A stretch of DNA of 64,000 nucleotides from JASTVH01 sp042862465 (GTDB lineage Bacteria; Pseudomonadota; Gammaproteobacteria; Pseudomonadales; Oleiphilaceae). The DNA is taken from assembly GCA_042862465.1 (NCBI GenBank), contig JASTVH010000003.1, positions 62,001 to 126,000 of the forward strand, read 5' to 3'. Position 1 is the stretch's first letter. Each line of letters opens with the position of its first letter. The position numbers were made by a program, and so were the translations under genes. Shown piece by piece: positions 43,055 through 52,398 of this stretch. The notes below the pieces were generated by a model that saw only the letters and a list, made by a program, of their open reading frames with translations, ran no database searches and was not told the DNA's origin.

Positions 43055-44101
43055 ATGACATCGAGCAAACTTCATGTTTTGGCTGTCGCTCTGACAACGA
43101 TCCTGGGTCTGGGCTGCGGCGTCGTGGGCGCCCAGGAATCATCGGGCCAGCCCGCCCCGGACAAGCCCGGCAAGGGCGCCGCTCCCGATACCGCCCAGGA
43201 ATCCGAGCGCCATTTTATGCGCAGTGGGGACGACTGGGACCAGCAGCTGGCGGCGCAGTTACCGGATCAGGTGTTGTGGCTGGAGGCGCCATCCCAGCGT
43301 TTTGTCGGCCTGGTCCGTCGGGAACAGGGCGGTGACCGTCAGGGTGGGGCGCTGATTTTGGCCGAACCGGGGTCCTCTCCTGCCAAGGGGTGGGCCCAGG
43401 GACTCCGGGAAGTTTTGCCTGAAGGAGGGTGGTATACCCTGGTCGTTCCAGTGGCCAGTGAAGCGCGGGAGGTGCTTCCCAAAAGGGTGTTGCCGGCCAA
43501 GGGAGCGGCCACGCCGCAAACGAAGGAAAAAGGCAATGCCGACCCCGCGCAGGAAGCCCCGTCGGGGGCCGTCGATAGCAAACCTGCTCAGGGCGGCGGG
43601 GGGTCGTCCGCAGGCGTCACCATTGATGTGGCTGCCGGACGCACGGCATTGCGGGGGGAGGACTATCAGCGTTATGTATTCGAGCGGATTGAAGCGGGAT
43701 TGACCCATCTGCGCGAACAGGGGTATCAAAACCTGGTGCTGGTGGGCGTGGGGGAGAGCGCGCAATGGATGACGCGCTATCTGGCGGCCAATGACGCCCG
43801 TTTCGGCCCCCGTGGCGTGGGATTGGTCTGGGTGGCGCCCCGCTTCGGGTCATCAGCGGAAAAACTCTTCGATGAGGTTCTGGGGGCTGATTTCGACCGG
43901 CCGGTCCTGGATCTGGTGCCGGAGCAGGACCGGCAGAGCATCGCTCGCCGCGCGGCCGCCCGGCGCCAGGGGCTGGGTCAGTATACCCAGGACCGGATGG
44001 CGCAGGCCCACCCGACCAGTGATGCTGCCGCCAGAGGTCTGGCTCAGCGCATCAAGGGCTGGTTGCGCAAGCGGATGCGGGGTATGCAGGCCAAGCAGTA
44101 A
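43055..44101 (+). CDS. DUF3530-family exported protein
   Basis: A 348-residue protein with a signal peptide (VLAVALTTILGLGCGVVGAQE) and a low-complexity Pro/Gly/Ala segment. The body has an alpha/beta-hydrolase-like layout, with GGALILAEPGSSP and LVLVGVGESAQWMTRYLA in the place of a nucleophile elbow (GVGES). This is the DUF3530 pattern. An internal Lys/Ala/Pro/Gly-rich insertion (about 150-185) looks disordered. Function unknown; located between rpe and the cell-wall recycling genes. Confidence 0.68.
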   Translation: MTSSKLHVLAVALTTILGLGCGVVGAQESSGQPAPDKPGKGAAPDTAQESERHFMRSGDDWDQQLAAQLPDQVLWLEAPSQRFVGLVRREQGGDRQGGALILAEPGSSPAKGWAQGLREVLPEGGWYTLVVPVASEAREVLPKRVLPAKGAATPQTKEKGNADPAQEAPSGAVDSKPAQGGGGSSAGVTIDVAAGRTALRGEDYQRYVFERIEAGLTHLREQGYQNLVLVGVGESAQWMTRYLAANDARFGPRGVGLVWVAPRFGSSAEKLFDEVLGADFDRPVLDLVPEQDRQSIARRAAARRQGLGQYTQDRMAQAHPTSDAAARGLAQRIKGWLRKRMRGMQAKQ

Positions 44102-44115
44102 ATGACTGCATCGCG

Positions 44116-44844
44116 CTAACCATGCTCCCGTCGAACCCGCTCCCAGGCCTGCTGTAGCCGGTGCAGGCGATCCCTTGCGGCAGCCTCGGTGGCCGGACTG
44201 ACTCTCAGGTGCTGACGCTTGTCCGGGTGGTATTCGCGCATTTGCCGGCGATAGGCTTTTTTCAGCTGGGCCAGCGAATCATCCGGTTCGCATCCCAGTA
44301 ACCGGCAGGCCTGCACGAAATTCAGGGTGCCGGTGTTGTTATCGGTTTCGTTCCAGACCTTGGTGCGGTAACTGTCCAATACATGGGCCACGCTGCGTCG
44401 GCTCAGCCCCATGGCCATGCCGGCGTGCTCGCAGCGGCTGACACGCGCCGGCGAGGGGCCGCTATCGGTCTGGCACACCTGGGCCAGGGCGATCACGATA
44501 CGCACCGCTTGGGGTAACGTCAGCCACCAGCGGGCCAGACTGCTCAGCTTGGGGCTCTTCAGTGTCTTGCCTTCGCGGAAGGCGGCGATCAGACGTTTGC
44601 GTTCCCGGGGGGATACGGCCAGTGATCGCATCAGGCTTTCGGCGTAACGGATGTCCGTCTTCTGTACCGCGCCGTCCGCCTTGGCCACATAGCCAAGCGC
44701 CCGCATCAGGAAGGTGCGGCCCACCCGCCCGAGACCGTCTTCGGACAGCAGTCGGGGACCGTGATGCTCGGCTCGCTCCCACTGGGCCATGAGCCGGTCA
44801 CAGGTGTCTTTTTCTCGCTGGGAGACGGGCGTCGGGCCGGTCAT
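44116..44844 (-). CDS. TerB-DnaJ (DjlA-like) protein without membrane anchor
   Basis: A 242-residue protein with a TerB-like helical domain (FLMRALGYVAKADGAVQKTD, about 40-130) and a C-terminal J domain containing the HPD motif (RQMREYHPDKRQHLR). Unlike E. coli DjlA there is no N-terminal membrane span. It likely stimulates DnaK. The start at 44844 overlaps the murU stop by 4 bases, so it is in one operon with murU and amgK, as in Pseudomonas. Confidence 0.82.
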   Translation of the reverse strand: MTGPTPVSQREKDTCDRLMAQWERAEHHGPRLLSEDGLGRVGRTFLMRALGYVAKADGAVQKTDIRYAESLMRSLAVSPRERKRLIAAFREGKTLKSPKLSSLARWWLTLPQAVRIVIALAQVCQTDSGPSPARVSRCEHAGMAMGLSRRSVAHVLDSYRTKVWNETDNNTGTLNFVQACRLLGCEPDDSLAQLKKAYRRQMREYHPDKRQHLRVSPATEAAARDRLHRLQQAWERVRREHG

Positions 44845-45533
44845 CGAATGTTGCTTTCCTTCTTTTGTTCGCTCAGTTGCCGGTCCAGGGCCTGCAATCG
44901 ATCCGGCGTCCCTACGTCTATCCAGGCGCCCGGGTGTATCAGTCCCCATACCCGCCCTTCGGCAGCTGCCGCTTTCAGGATGGGGCCCAGGCGATCCTCC
45001 GTGGGCGGTGCAGCTTCAATCAGGTGGCGATGGATCAGGGCGATGCCGGCATAGGTGTAGTGGGTATCGCCTGCGACCGTGACCCGGCCGTCCGCGGCCA
45101 GGCCGAAATCACCCTGCTGATTATGCGACGGATTGTCGATCAGCACCAACAGGGCGTCACCAGATGCCGGCGGCGTCAGGCGGGCAAAGTCGAAATCCGT
45201 CCAGACGTCGCCATTGACCAGGGCGAACCAGTCGCCCCCCTCGGTAAGCAGGGGCAGGGCCTTGCGCAGGCCCCCGGCGGTTTCCAGCGGCTCGCCTTCG
45301 CGGGAGTACTGGATCCCGAGGCCTGCCGGCGTGTGGGTCTCGACGTGCTGCTCCACCTGCTCACCCAGCCAGGCATGGTTGATGACCAGATCCTGAAACC
45401 CGGCCCGGGCGAGCCGTTCCAGGTGATAGTCGATCAGGGCCTTGCCGCCGGCCTGGAGCAGGGGCTTGGGGGTGGTGAGGGTCAGTGGTCGCATACGTTC
45501 CCCCTTGCCGGCCGCCAGGATCATGGCTTTCAT
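44841..45533 (-). CDS. murU: N-acetylmuramate alpha-1-phosphate uridylyltransferase
   Basis: A 230-residue nucleotidyltransferase. AMILAAGKGERMRPLTLTTPK holds the nucleotide-binding signature and Lys; NGDVWTDFDFARL holds the metal Asp. Together with AmgK it turns recycled MurNAc into UDP-MurNAc, bypassing MurA and giving intrinsic fosfomycin tolerance in Pseudomonas. It shares one base with the amgK stop (TGATG). Confidence 0.9.
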   Translation of the reverse strand: MKAMILAAGKGERMRPLTLTTPKPLLQAGGKALIDYHLERLARAGFQDLVINHAWLGEQVEQHVETHTPAGLGIQYSREGEPLETAGGLRKALPLLTEGGDWFALVNGDVWTDFDFARLTPPASGDALLVLIDNPSHNQQGDFGLAADGRVTVAGDTHYTYAGIALIHRHLIEAAPPTEDRLGPILKAAAAEGRVWGLIHPGAWIDVGTPDRLQALDRQLSEQKKESNIR

Positions 45534-46537
45534 CAGGCCGCCTCCAGGCGATGCAGTTGCGGCAGTACACGATCCTCGAGCCAGTCCCGGAAGCTGCGCA
45601 GGGCCGGTTGCTCCTCGCAGGCCGCGGTCAGGTAATTGAGCGTGCGGGGGATGTCATTGAGGTAGCCGTGTTTGCCATCACGCCGCGACAGGCGGGCGAA
45701 GATGCCGGCGGCCTTAAGGTGGCGCTGCATGCCCATGAGTTCAAACCATTGGGTGAAAGTGTCGGCATCGGCATGGTGGTGCCCGGCATCGCGGGAGAGC
45801 AGGCGGAATTCTTCCATCCAGGCCTGACGCTGGGCCTTGGGCCAGCTGATATAACAGTCCTTGAGCAGTGACACCAGGTCATAGGTGACCGGACCGCTGA
45901 CGGCGTCCTGAAAATCCAGCACGCCCGGCGTGTTTTCGGTAGTCACCAGCAGATTGCGGCTGTGGTAGTCGCGGTGAACCGTCACCACCGGCTGCGCGAG
46001 GGCCGCTTCACGCAGGAAGGCGAAGGTGGTGTCGATCAGGGCCTCTTCGGTGCTGCTCAACGCCAGTTCCAGCGCCCCCTTGACCAGCCAGTCCCGGAAG
46101 AGGTTCATCTCCCGGTCCAGCAGGGCGTCGTCGTAAGGCGGCAGGGCGTAATCCACCGGTGCCGGGATGCCCTGGATGCGGGCCAGGGTTTCCAGTGCGG
46201 GGCGATAAAGGGCGCCGGGGTCGCGGCTCTCTTCCAGCTGCGGCAGGTAGAGGTCGTCGCCCATGTCTTCCAGCAACAGGAAACCCTGGGCGATGTCGGC
46301 ATGCAGGATCTGCGGGACGTGGATGCCCGCCTGATGCCAGCGTCGGGCAATCGCCAGGAACGGATGGCAGTCCTCCTTCTCCGGCGGCGCATCCATGGCG
46401 ATGAAGGTGTCGCCGTCATACTGTACACGGAAATAGCGACGGAAGCTGGCGTCGCCGGCAACCGGGGTGATCTGCTCGGGCGTTGTCTGCAACTGGCGGG
46501 TGAGCCACCGCTCGAGCTGTTGGGCGCGTGGGTCCAT
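45533..46537 (-). CDS. amgK: N-acetylmuramate/N-acetylglucosamine kinase AmgK
   Basis: A 334-residue anomeric sugar kinase of the aminoglycoside-phosphotransferase fold. GDASFRRYFRVQYDG is the nucleotide loop, VTVHRDYHSRNLLVTTEN the catalytic loop (Asp-x-x-x-x-Asn) and GVLDFQDAVSGPVTYDL the metal motif. The start is either MDPRAQQ (46537) or MNREDIHHP (46564); the first gives the family length. It is the first gene of amgK-murU-djlA-like. Confidence 0.88.
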   Translation of the reverse strand: MDPRAQQLERWLTRQLQTTPEQITPVAGDASFRRYFRVQYDGDTFIAMDAPPEKEDCHPFLAIARRWHQAGIHVPQILHADIAQGFLLLEDMGDDLYLPQLEESRDPGALYRPALETLARIQGIPAPVDYALPPYDDALLDREMNLFRDWLVKGALELALSSTEEALIDTTFAFLREAALAQPVVTVHRDYHSRNLLVTTENTPGVLDFQDAVSGPVTYDLVSLLKDCYISWPKAQRQAWMEEFRLLSRDAGHHHADADTFTQWFELMGMQRHLKAAGIFARLSRRDGKHGYLNDIPRTLNYLTAACEEQPALRSFRDWLEDRVLPQLHRLEAA

Positions 46538-46611
46538 GGGGTGGTGGATGTCCTCTCTGTTCATGCAACGTCGATGATCAGGGCTGGCTTGCCCCGGCCC
46601 GACGTTTGGCT

Positions 46612-46724
46612 TTGAAGGGTGACGTGTAAGGCTGCCCGCATCGCGGGCTGGTGAGGCGTGAGGATGCTGACACCGGAACTGGATGGCGGAATCCCTCACT
46701 CTTCACCTCTTCACCCCTCACCGT
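46612..46724. repeat. Second family of heptamer-like intergenic repeat
   Basis: Between the divergent amgK and lptD genes. Left side TGAAGGGTGACGTGTAAGG and GGTGAGGCGTGAGGATGCTG, right side CCTCACTCTTCACC and TCTTCACCCCTCACCG, so the arms are inverted GGTGAAG/CTTCACC-type units with the GATGCTGA core that recalls the other element family. Confidence 0.5.
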
Positions 46725-46758
46725 TTTCTCCTGAGCATTGTGCGTGGCCCGTTAATCG

Positions 46759-46787
46759 TTAACAAGCCCGGGCCCGGCGTGTAAACT
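46759..46787 (+). promoter_or_regulatory. Candidate sigma-70 promoter for lptD
   Basis: TTAACA (5/6 to consensus) and TAAACT (4/6) separated by 17 bases, giving a leader of about 65 bases before the lptD ATG. Confidence 0.55.
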
Positions 46788-46859
46788 ATCGGACTTTTGG
46801 AATCGCCGAACCCGGGCGGTTCACCACCACCCCGGCTCCGTGCAACCAGCGTAGGTCTC

Positions 46860-49256
46860 ATGACGTCAAAAGCCCGCGTCGCGTTCCAACATGTCCGTTT
46901 CTTTAGCCGTCTGCCTGTTGTGGCTTTGGTCGCCGCCTCCGGGCTCATGCCGGCGGCAGGCCTGGCGGCTGGACCGGCGACTGTCGACGCCGCCAGCCTC
47001 GACTGGACACCGCGCTACCAGTTGAGTGAGGAACAGCGTGCCGAAGTGCCGGCCTACTGCCCCGGTACCTATGTGCAGCCGCCGCTGCCGGCGTCCACGG
47101 AGCAGACCTTTACCCGGAATGAAGAGGTCCGCGCACGGGGGCGCCAGGCCCGATACGATCAGGGGCGCCACCTGCACATGGAAGGCGACGTGGAGCTGCA
47201 GCAGGGGCCCCTGCGGATCGAAAGCGAAACCGCGGATTACTACCCGCAGAGTGGCCAGGCCAGTCTGGGCGGGCCCATCGTGACCCGGGGTGACGGTTTT
47301 GTCATGACGGGTTCTTCGGCGGACTACGATGCCCAGAACGGGGAACTGCGCCTCAACACCGCCTCCTTCCTGTTTCATGCCGGACACATCCGTGGGCAGG
47401 CTGATCGCTTGAGCCGTCCCACGGCCGAACGTGAAGTCATGGTCATCAATCAGGGCGTCTTTACCACCTGCGAACCGGACAACAATGCCTGGTCCATTGC
47501 AGCCTCCCGTATCCGGCTGGATCGCGCCGAAGGCTTCGGTACGGCCGAGCATGTGCGCTTGCGAGTGAAGGATGTACCGGTTTTTTATCTGCCCTGGATC
47601 AGCTTTCCCATCGATGACCGACGCAAGAGCGGCTTTCTCTATCCCTCCATTGGCACCTCCAATACTGGCCGGGGGATGTATCTGGCCGCACCTTACTACT
47701 TCAACCTGGCTCCGGAATACGATGCCACCTACGTGCCGCAATACATACACGGCCGCGGCCTGTTCAATGAACTGGAAGGCCGTTACCTCAGCCCCTGGGG
47801 CGAAACTGTGCTGGCGGTGGGCTATCTCAACGAGGACGACCAGTACCTGCGGGAAAACCCCGGCGAGAACGGCGAGCGCTGGGGCCTCAACTTTGAGAGC
47901 GCGGCTAGCTGGGGCAGCGGCTGGCGTGGCAACGTGGATTATGGCGTGGTCAGCGACAAGGACTACCTGAGCGACCTGAACCGGACCCTGGAGATCAACA
48001 GTGCCACTCACCTGGAGCGTACCGGGGGGATTACTTACAGCAGCAGCGACGTCCTCTTCGAAGGCATGCTGCAGGGCTTCCAGACCCTGGATGACAACAT
48101 CGCACCGGCCAGCCGCCCCTACAACCAGCTGCCGGCGTTGCAGCTGACGACCGAACACGACAGTGGCCTGTGGACGTTTTCGTCCCAGAACCAGTACGTT
48201 TATTTCTGGCGTGACAACGAAGAACTGACCGGCAACAACCGTGTCATCGGCAGCCGTCTGCGGTTGCAGCCCCAGGCCACCCTGGGACTGGAATCCCTGT
48301 GGGGCTTCTTCAACCAGACGGTCACCCTCGACCATACCCAGTACCTGTTGTCATCTTACGACCGCAACAAGGATCAGTTCAGTCGCACGGTACCGTTCTA
48401 CGAGCTGGACACTGGCCTCTACTTCGACCGTTCGCTGGACCTGTTCGGCACCGACTACAACCAGTCTCTGGAACCACGGCTCTACTACGTTTATTCCCCG
48501 GCCAAGGACCAGAGTTTTATTCCCAATTTCGATACGACGGTGACGTCCTTCGCCTTCTCCGAACTGTTCTCCCGCGATCGGTTTTCCGGCGGTGACCGGG
48601 TCGGGGACAACAATCGGCTCACGGCGGCGGTCACCACCCGCTTTCACGATCTGGCCAGCGGTATGGAGCGGGCCCGCTTCAGCGTCGGTCAGATCTATCA
48701 TTACGACGACCGCGAAGTACAGCTGAGCGGCACTAAACCGGAGACCCGTAGTACCTCGTCGATTGCGGGCGAAGCGGTATTGCGGCCCATCGATACCCTG
48801 GATCTCAAGGTCTCCGGTCTCTGGGATCCGCGTGAATGGCAAACCGAAAAGGGGCGCAGCGAGATGATCTTCCACAGCCCCGGATATGACTATCTCCTGA
48901 GCATCGGCCATACCTATGACAACAATAACCTGGAACAAGGCGAGGTCGGGGTTGTCTTTCCTATAGGCGACAAGGTCAGCGTGATCGGTCGCTACGTCAA
49001 AGACATGGTGGACAAACGCACCATTGGCACCCTGGCAGGTCTGGAGTACACCACCTGCTGCTGGAGTGCCCAGCTTGTGAGTCAGGGCTATTTCACCGAC
49101 GACGAGCAGCTGGAAAATCGCATCCTGTTCCAGATCGAATTGCGCGGCCTGGGCAGTGGCGGTGGTGCCGGTGAGGATATCGCCGATGTCATCCCCGGTT
49201 TCGAAAAGCGTGAAGAAAGCCGATACCGTGACATCAGTACCGATAGCCGGTACTGA
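46860..49256 (+). CDS. lptD: LPS-assembly protein LptD
   Basis: A 798-residue outer-membrane protein that inserts lipopolysaccharide into the outer leaflet with LptE. A signal peptide (LPVVALVAASGLMPAAGLAA) is followed by an OstA-like beta-jellyroll domain (EGDVELQQGPLRIESETADY, about 100-220) and a large barrel domain ending near residue 770. DDRRKSGFLYPSIG is characteristic. The ATG at 46860 starts the signal; a TTG upstream at 46797 is unlikely. It is followed by surA 21 bases away, an operon shared with E. coli. Confidence 0.96.
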   Translation: MTSKARVAFQHVRFFSRLPVVALVAASGLMPAAGLAAGPATVDAASLDWTPRYQLSEEQRAEVPAYCPGTYVQPPLPASTEQTFTRNEEVRARGRQARYDQGRHLHMEGDVELQQGPLRIESETADYYPQSGQASLGGPIVTRGDGFVMTGSSADYDAQNGELRLNTASFLFHAGHIRGQADRLSRPTAEREVMVINQGVFTTCEPDNNAWSIAASRIRLDRAEGFGTAEHVRLRVKDVPVFYLPWISFPIDDRRKSGFLYPSIGTSNTGRGMYLAAPYYFNLAPEYDATYVPQYIHGRGLFNELEGRYLSPWGETVLAVGYLNEDDQYLRENPGENGERWGLNFESAASWGSGWRGNVDYGVVSDKDYLSDLNRTLEINSATHLERTGGITYSSSDVLFEGMLQGFQTLDDNIAPASRPYNQLPALQLTTEHDSGLWTFSSQNQYVYFWRDNEELTGNNRVIGSRLRLQPQATLGLESLWGFFNQTVTLDHTQYLLSSYDRNKDQFSRTVPFYELDTGLYFDRSLDLFGTDYNQSLEPRLYYVYSPAKDQSFIPNFDTTVTSFAFSELFSRDRFSGGDRVGDNNRLTAAVTTRFHDLASGMERARFSVGQIYHYDDREVQLSGTKPETRSTSSIAGEAVLRPIDTLDLKVSGLWDPREWQTEKGRSEMIFHSPGYDYLLSIGHTYDNNNLEQGEVGVVFPIGDKVSVIGRYVKDMVDKRTIGTLAGLEYTTCCWSAQLVSQGYFTDDEQLENRILFQIELRGLGSGGGAGEDIADVIPGFEKREESRYRDISTDSRY

Positions 49257-49277
49257 GCATGAACAATTGAGGTGAGC

Positions 49278-50594
49278 ATGCAGCGAACATCCCTGAAATA
49301 TGCCCTGGGGGTTCTGATCTATCTGTTGGTCGCGGTGAATGCCGGGGCTGAGGAAAAACTGCTCGACCAAGTGATCGCCGTCGTCGATGACGGCGTGATC
49401 CTGCAGTCGCAGCTGGAAACCCGCATGCAGCAGGTGAAAAGCCGTCTGCGGGCCCAGGGGACGATGCCGCCACCGGATTCGGTGCTGCGTGGCCGGGTGC
49501 TGGACAAGCTGATTCTCGACACCATCCAACTGCAGAAGGCGGACGAGGTGGGTATGAACATCAGCGACACCGAACTCAACGATACCATGCGCAAGATCGC
49601 CGCCAGCAACAATTACACACTGGACGAGTTCGAGCAGGCCCTGGCGTCAGAAGGAGTTACCTACCGCCAGGCCCGGGAACAGATCCGGGAAGAAATGCTG
49701 ATCAACCGTATCCAGCATCGCACAGTCGAGCCGCGGGTGCGGGTCACCGACCGGGAAGTGCAGAATTACCTGGAGTCCGCAGCCGGGCGCAAGCAGACCG
49801 GGGCCGAGTACCTGGTGGGGCACATTCTCTTCGCCGTGGAGGACAAACGGGACGAGGCCCAGCTGGAGGCCGCCCGCAAGCAGGCCGAGCAGGTGCTCGA
49901 GCAGCTGCGTGACGGCGCGGATTTCAAGCAGATGGCGGTGGCCCATTCCGATGGCCGCAACGCCCTGGAAGGGGGCGTGTTGGGCTGGCGCAGTGAGGAC
50001 CAGCTGCCCAGCCTGATTGCCGATGTGGCACCGGATCTGGCGATCAAAGAGCCCTCGAAGATTCTCAAGAGCCCCAGCGGCTTCCATATTGTTACCGTGC
50101 TCGACAAACGCGGCGGCGCCAAAAAGGAGGTGCAGCAGACCCGCGCACGCCACATCCTGGTAAAAACCGGCGCGGTGACCACGGCAGCAGAGGCGGAAGA
50201 GAAAATCCGGGATATCCAGAAACAGCTGGATAACGGCGCCGGTTTTGCTGAGCTGGCGCGCGCCCAGTCCGACGACCCGGTTTCCGGTTCCAGCGGTGGC
50301 GACCTGGGCTGGATCAACCCTGGCGAAATGGTGCCGGCTTTCGAAAAGGCCATGAAGCAGACGCCCGTGGGCCAGCGCAGCGAACCGTTTCGTTCCAAGT
50401 TCGGCTGGCATATCCTGGAAGTGGAAGACCGTCGCATGCATGACATCGGTGAGCAGTTGCAGGAAGCGGAAGCCAAGCAGGCCATTTTCCGTCGCAAGTT
50501 CGAGACCGAACTGCAGATCTGGTTACGGGAAATCCGCGAAGAAGCCTTTGTGGAAATCAAGGAACCGGAACTCCGGAAGGCGATTAATTCATGA
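49278..50594 (+). CDS. surA: Periplasmic chaperone/peptidyl-prolyl isomerase SurA
   Basis: A 438-residue periplasmic chaperone for outer-membrane proteins including LptD. Signal peptide LGVLIYLLVAVNAGAEE, N-terminal chaperone region (DQVIAVVDDGVILQSQL), then two parvulin domains: EYLVGHILFAVEDKR to FHIVTVLDKRGG, and RARHILVKTGAVTTAAEA to FGWHILEVEDRR. The ATG at 49278 follows TTGAGGTGAG. Its stop overlaps the pdxA start by 4 bases. Confidence 0.95.
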   Translation: MQRTSLKYALGVLIYLLVAVNAGAEEKLLDQVIAVVDDGVILQSQLETRMQQVKSRLRAQGTMPPPDSVLRGRVLDKLILDTIQLQKADEVGMNISDTELNDTMRKIAASNNYTLDEFEQALASEGVTYRQAREQIREEMLINRIQHRTVEPRVRVTDREVQNYLESAAGRKQTGAEYLVGHILFAVEDKRDEAQLEAARKQAEQVLEQLRDGADFKQMAVAHSDGRNALEGGVLGWRSEDQLPSLIADVAPDLAIKEPSKILKSPSGFHIVTVLDKRGGAKKEVQQTRARHILVKTGAVTTAAEAEEKIRDIQKQLDNGAGFAELARAQSDDPVSGSSGGDLGWINPGEMVPAFEKAMKQTPVGQRSEPFRSKFGWHILEVEDRRMHDIGEQLQEAEAKQAIFRRKFETELQIWLREIREEAFVEIKEPELRKAINS

Positions 50595-51598
50595 GTCAGG
50601 ACAAGGTGCCCAGGCTGGTCCTGAGCGCCGGTGAGCCGGCCGGGATCGGCCCCGATATCTGTCTGCAGTGGGCCCAGGCTCCGCGCCACGCTGAGGTGGT
50701 GGTGGCCGCGGACATCGACCTGCTGTTTGAACGCGCCCGTCAGCTGCGCTTGCCGGTCGAGGTGGATGCCTGGGAACCGGGCCAGCCCATCACCCGCGAT
50801 GCCGGGCGGCTGTCGGTCTGGACCGTTAGCGAGTGCCCCGACAAGGGTGCCGGCAAGCTCAATCCCGCCAATGCCGACTACGTCCTCGACACCCTCGCGG
50901 CCGCCACCGACGCCTGTCGTGACGGCCAGTTCGAGGCCCTGGTAACCGGCCCCGTCCACAAGGGTAACATCGCCGATGCCGGGCATGATTTCAGCGGCCA
51001 CACCGAGTTCCTGCAGGAACGCTGTGGAGTCGACCGGGTAGTCATGATGCTGGCCACGGAAGGACTGCGGGTGGCTTTGGTGACCACTCACCTGCCACTG
51101 CGGAACGTGCCGGACGCCATTACCCGGGAACGTCTCCAGCAGGTTACCCGGATTCTCCACGGAGATCTGGAGCGTCACTTTGGCCTCGAAAATCCGCGCA
51201 TCCTGGTCGCCGGCCTCAATCCCCATGCCGGGGAGGGCGGTCACATGGGGCGGGAGGAAATCGATGTGATCGAACCCGTCCTGAACGACTTCAGGGCCGA
51301 AGGGGTTGATCTGGTGGGGCCGCTGCCGGCGGATACCCTGTTTACCCCCCACTGGCTGGAACAGGCTGACGCCGTACTGGCCATGTACCACGACCAGGGA
51401 TTGCCGGTGCTGAAATACAAGGGCTTCGGCGATGCCGTCAACATTACCCTGGGGCTGCCCATCATCCGGACCTCGGTGGATCACGGCACAGCCCTGGATC
51501 TGGCCGGCACCGGCCGCGCCCACGGCGGCAGCCTGAAGGCCGCCCTCGCTACCGCCGAACAGATGGTCCGCCACCGCCAGCAAGAGGAGCGCCCGTGA
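50591..51598 (+). CDS. pdxA: 4-hydroxythreonine-4-phosphate dehydrogenase
   Basis: A 335-residue metal-dependent enzyme of pyridoxal phosphate synthesis. LSAGEPAGIGPDI at the N-terminus and the three zinc-binding histidines in SGHTEFLQERCG, AGLNPHAGEGGHMG and AMYHDQGLPVLKYKGFG are present. It starts within the surA stop (ATGA) and overlaps rsmA by 4 bases. Confidence 0.95.
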   Translation: MSQDKVPRLVLSAGEPAGIGPDICLQWAQAPRHAEVVVAADIDLLFERARQLRLPVEVDAWEPGQPITRDAGRLSVWTVSECPDKGAGKLNPANADYVLDTLAAATDACRDGQFEALVTGPVHKGNIADAGHDFSGHTEFLQERCGVDRVVMMLATEGLRVALVTTHLPLRNVPDAITRERLQQVTRILHGDLERHFGLENPRILVAGLNPHAGEGGHMGREEIDVIEPVLNDFRAEGVDLVGPLPADTLFTPHWLEQADAVLAMYHDQGLPVLKYKGFGDAVNITLGLPIIRTSVDHGTALDLAGTGRAHGGSLKAALATAEQMVRHRQQEERP

Positions 51599-52398
51599 CT
51601 GCGTCCCCGCACGGGCATCAGGCCCGCAAACGTTTTGGTCAGAATTTTCTCCACGACAGCGCGCTGATTGACCGCATCGTGGCAGTCATCAATCCCAAGC
51701 CGGACGATAACCTGGTGGAAATCGGGCCCGGGTTGGGCGCACTGACCGAGCCCCTGCTGGAAGCCAATCCCCGCCTGCAGGCGCTGGAGCTGGACCGGGA
51801 TCTTGTGCCGGTATTGCGGACCAAGTTTTTCAACTATCCCGAGTTCCGGATCCACGAGGCCGATGCCCTCAAGTTTGACTATCGGACCCTGGCCGATAAC
51901 GGCCCCTTGCGCATCGTTGGCAATCTGCCCTACAACATATCCACGCCACTGATGTTCCATCTGCTGGATCAGTCGGAGGTCATCGCCGACATGCACTTCA
52001 TGCTGCAGAAGGAAGTGGTGGAGCGGCTGTCGGCCCAGCCGGGGGACAAGCACTGGGGGCGCCTGGCGATCATGACCCAGTACCGCTGCCGGGTTGAGCC
52101 CCTGCTGCGGGTGCCGCCGGAAGCGTTCAAGCCCCGGCCCAAGGTGGACTCGGCCATCGTGCGTCTGGTGCCTCACCCCACACTGCCGCACCCGGCCAAG
52201 GACACCAGGTTGCTGGCGACCGTGGTGCGCACGGCGTTCAATGCCCGGCGCAAGACCCTGCGCAAGGCACTGGCCACCTTGCTGAGTGACGACGACTGGA
52301 GCGCCCTGGCGATCGATTCGCGCTTGCGGCCGGAAAACCTGACCCTGGCGAATTTCGTGACCCTGGCCGACTACCTGGCGGAGAAGGAGAACGGATGA
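51595..52398 (+). CDS. rsmA: 16S rRNA dimethyladenosine transferase
   Basis: A 267-residue methyltransferase (KsgA) that dimethylates two adenosines of 16S rRNA helix 45. Motifs are ARKRFGQNFLHD, VEIGPGLGALTEPLL (SAM loop) and IVGNLPYNISTPLMF (catalytic NLPY). It starts with GTG overlapping the pdxA stop and its own stop overlaps the apaH start. In E. coli and Pseudomonas apaG lies between rsmA and apaH; here it is absent. Confidence 0.96.
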   Translation: MTASPHGHQARKRFGQNFLHDSALIDRIVAVINPKPDDNLVEIGPGLGALTEPLLEANPRLQALELDRDLVPVLRTKFFNYPEFRIHEADALKFDYRTLADNGPLRIVGNLPYNISTPLMFHLLDQSEVIADMHFMLQKEVVERLSAQPGDKHWGRLAIMTQYRCRVEPLLRVPPEAFKPRPKVDSAIVRLVPHPTLPHPAKDTRLLATVVRTAFNARRKTLRKALATLLSDDDWSALAIDSRLRPENLTLANFVTLADYLAEKENG

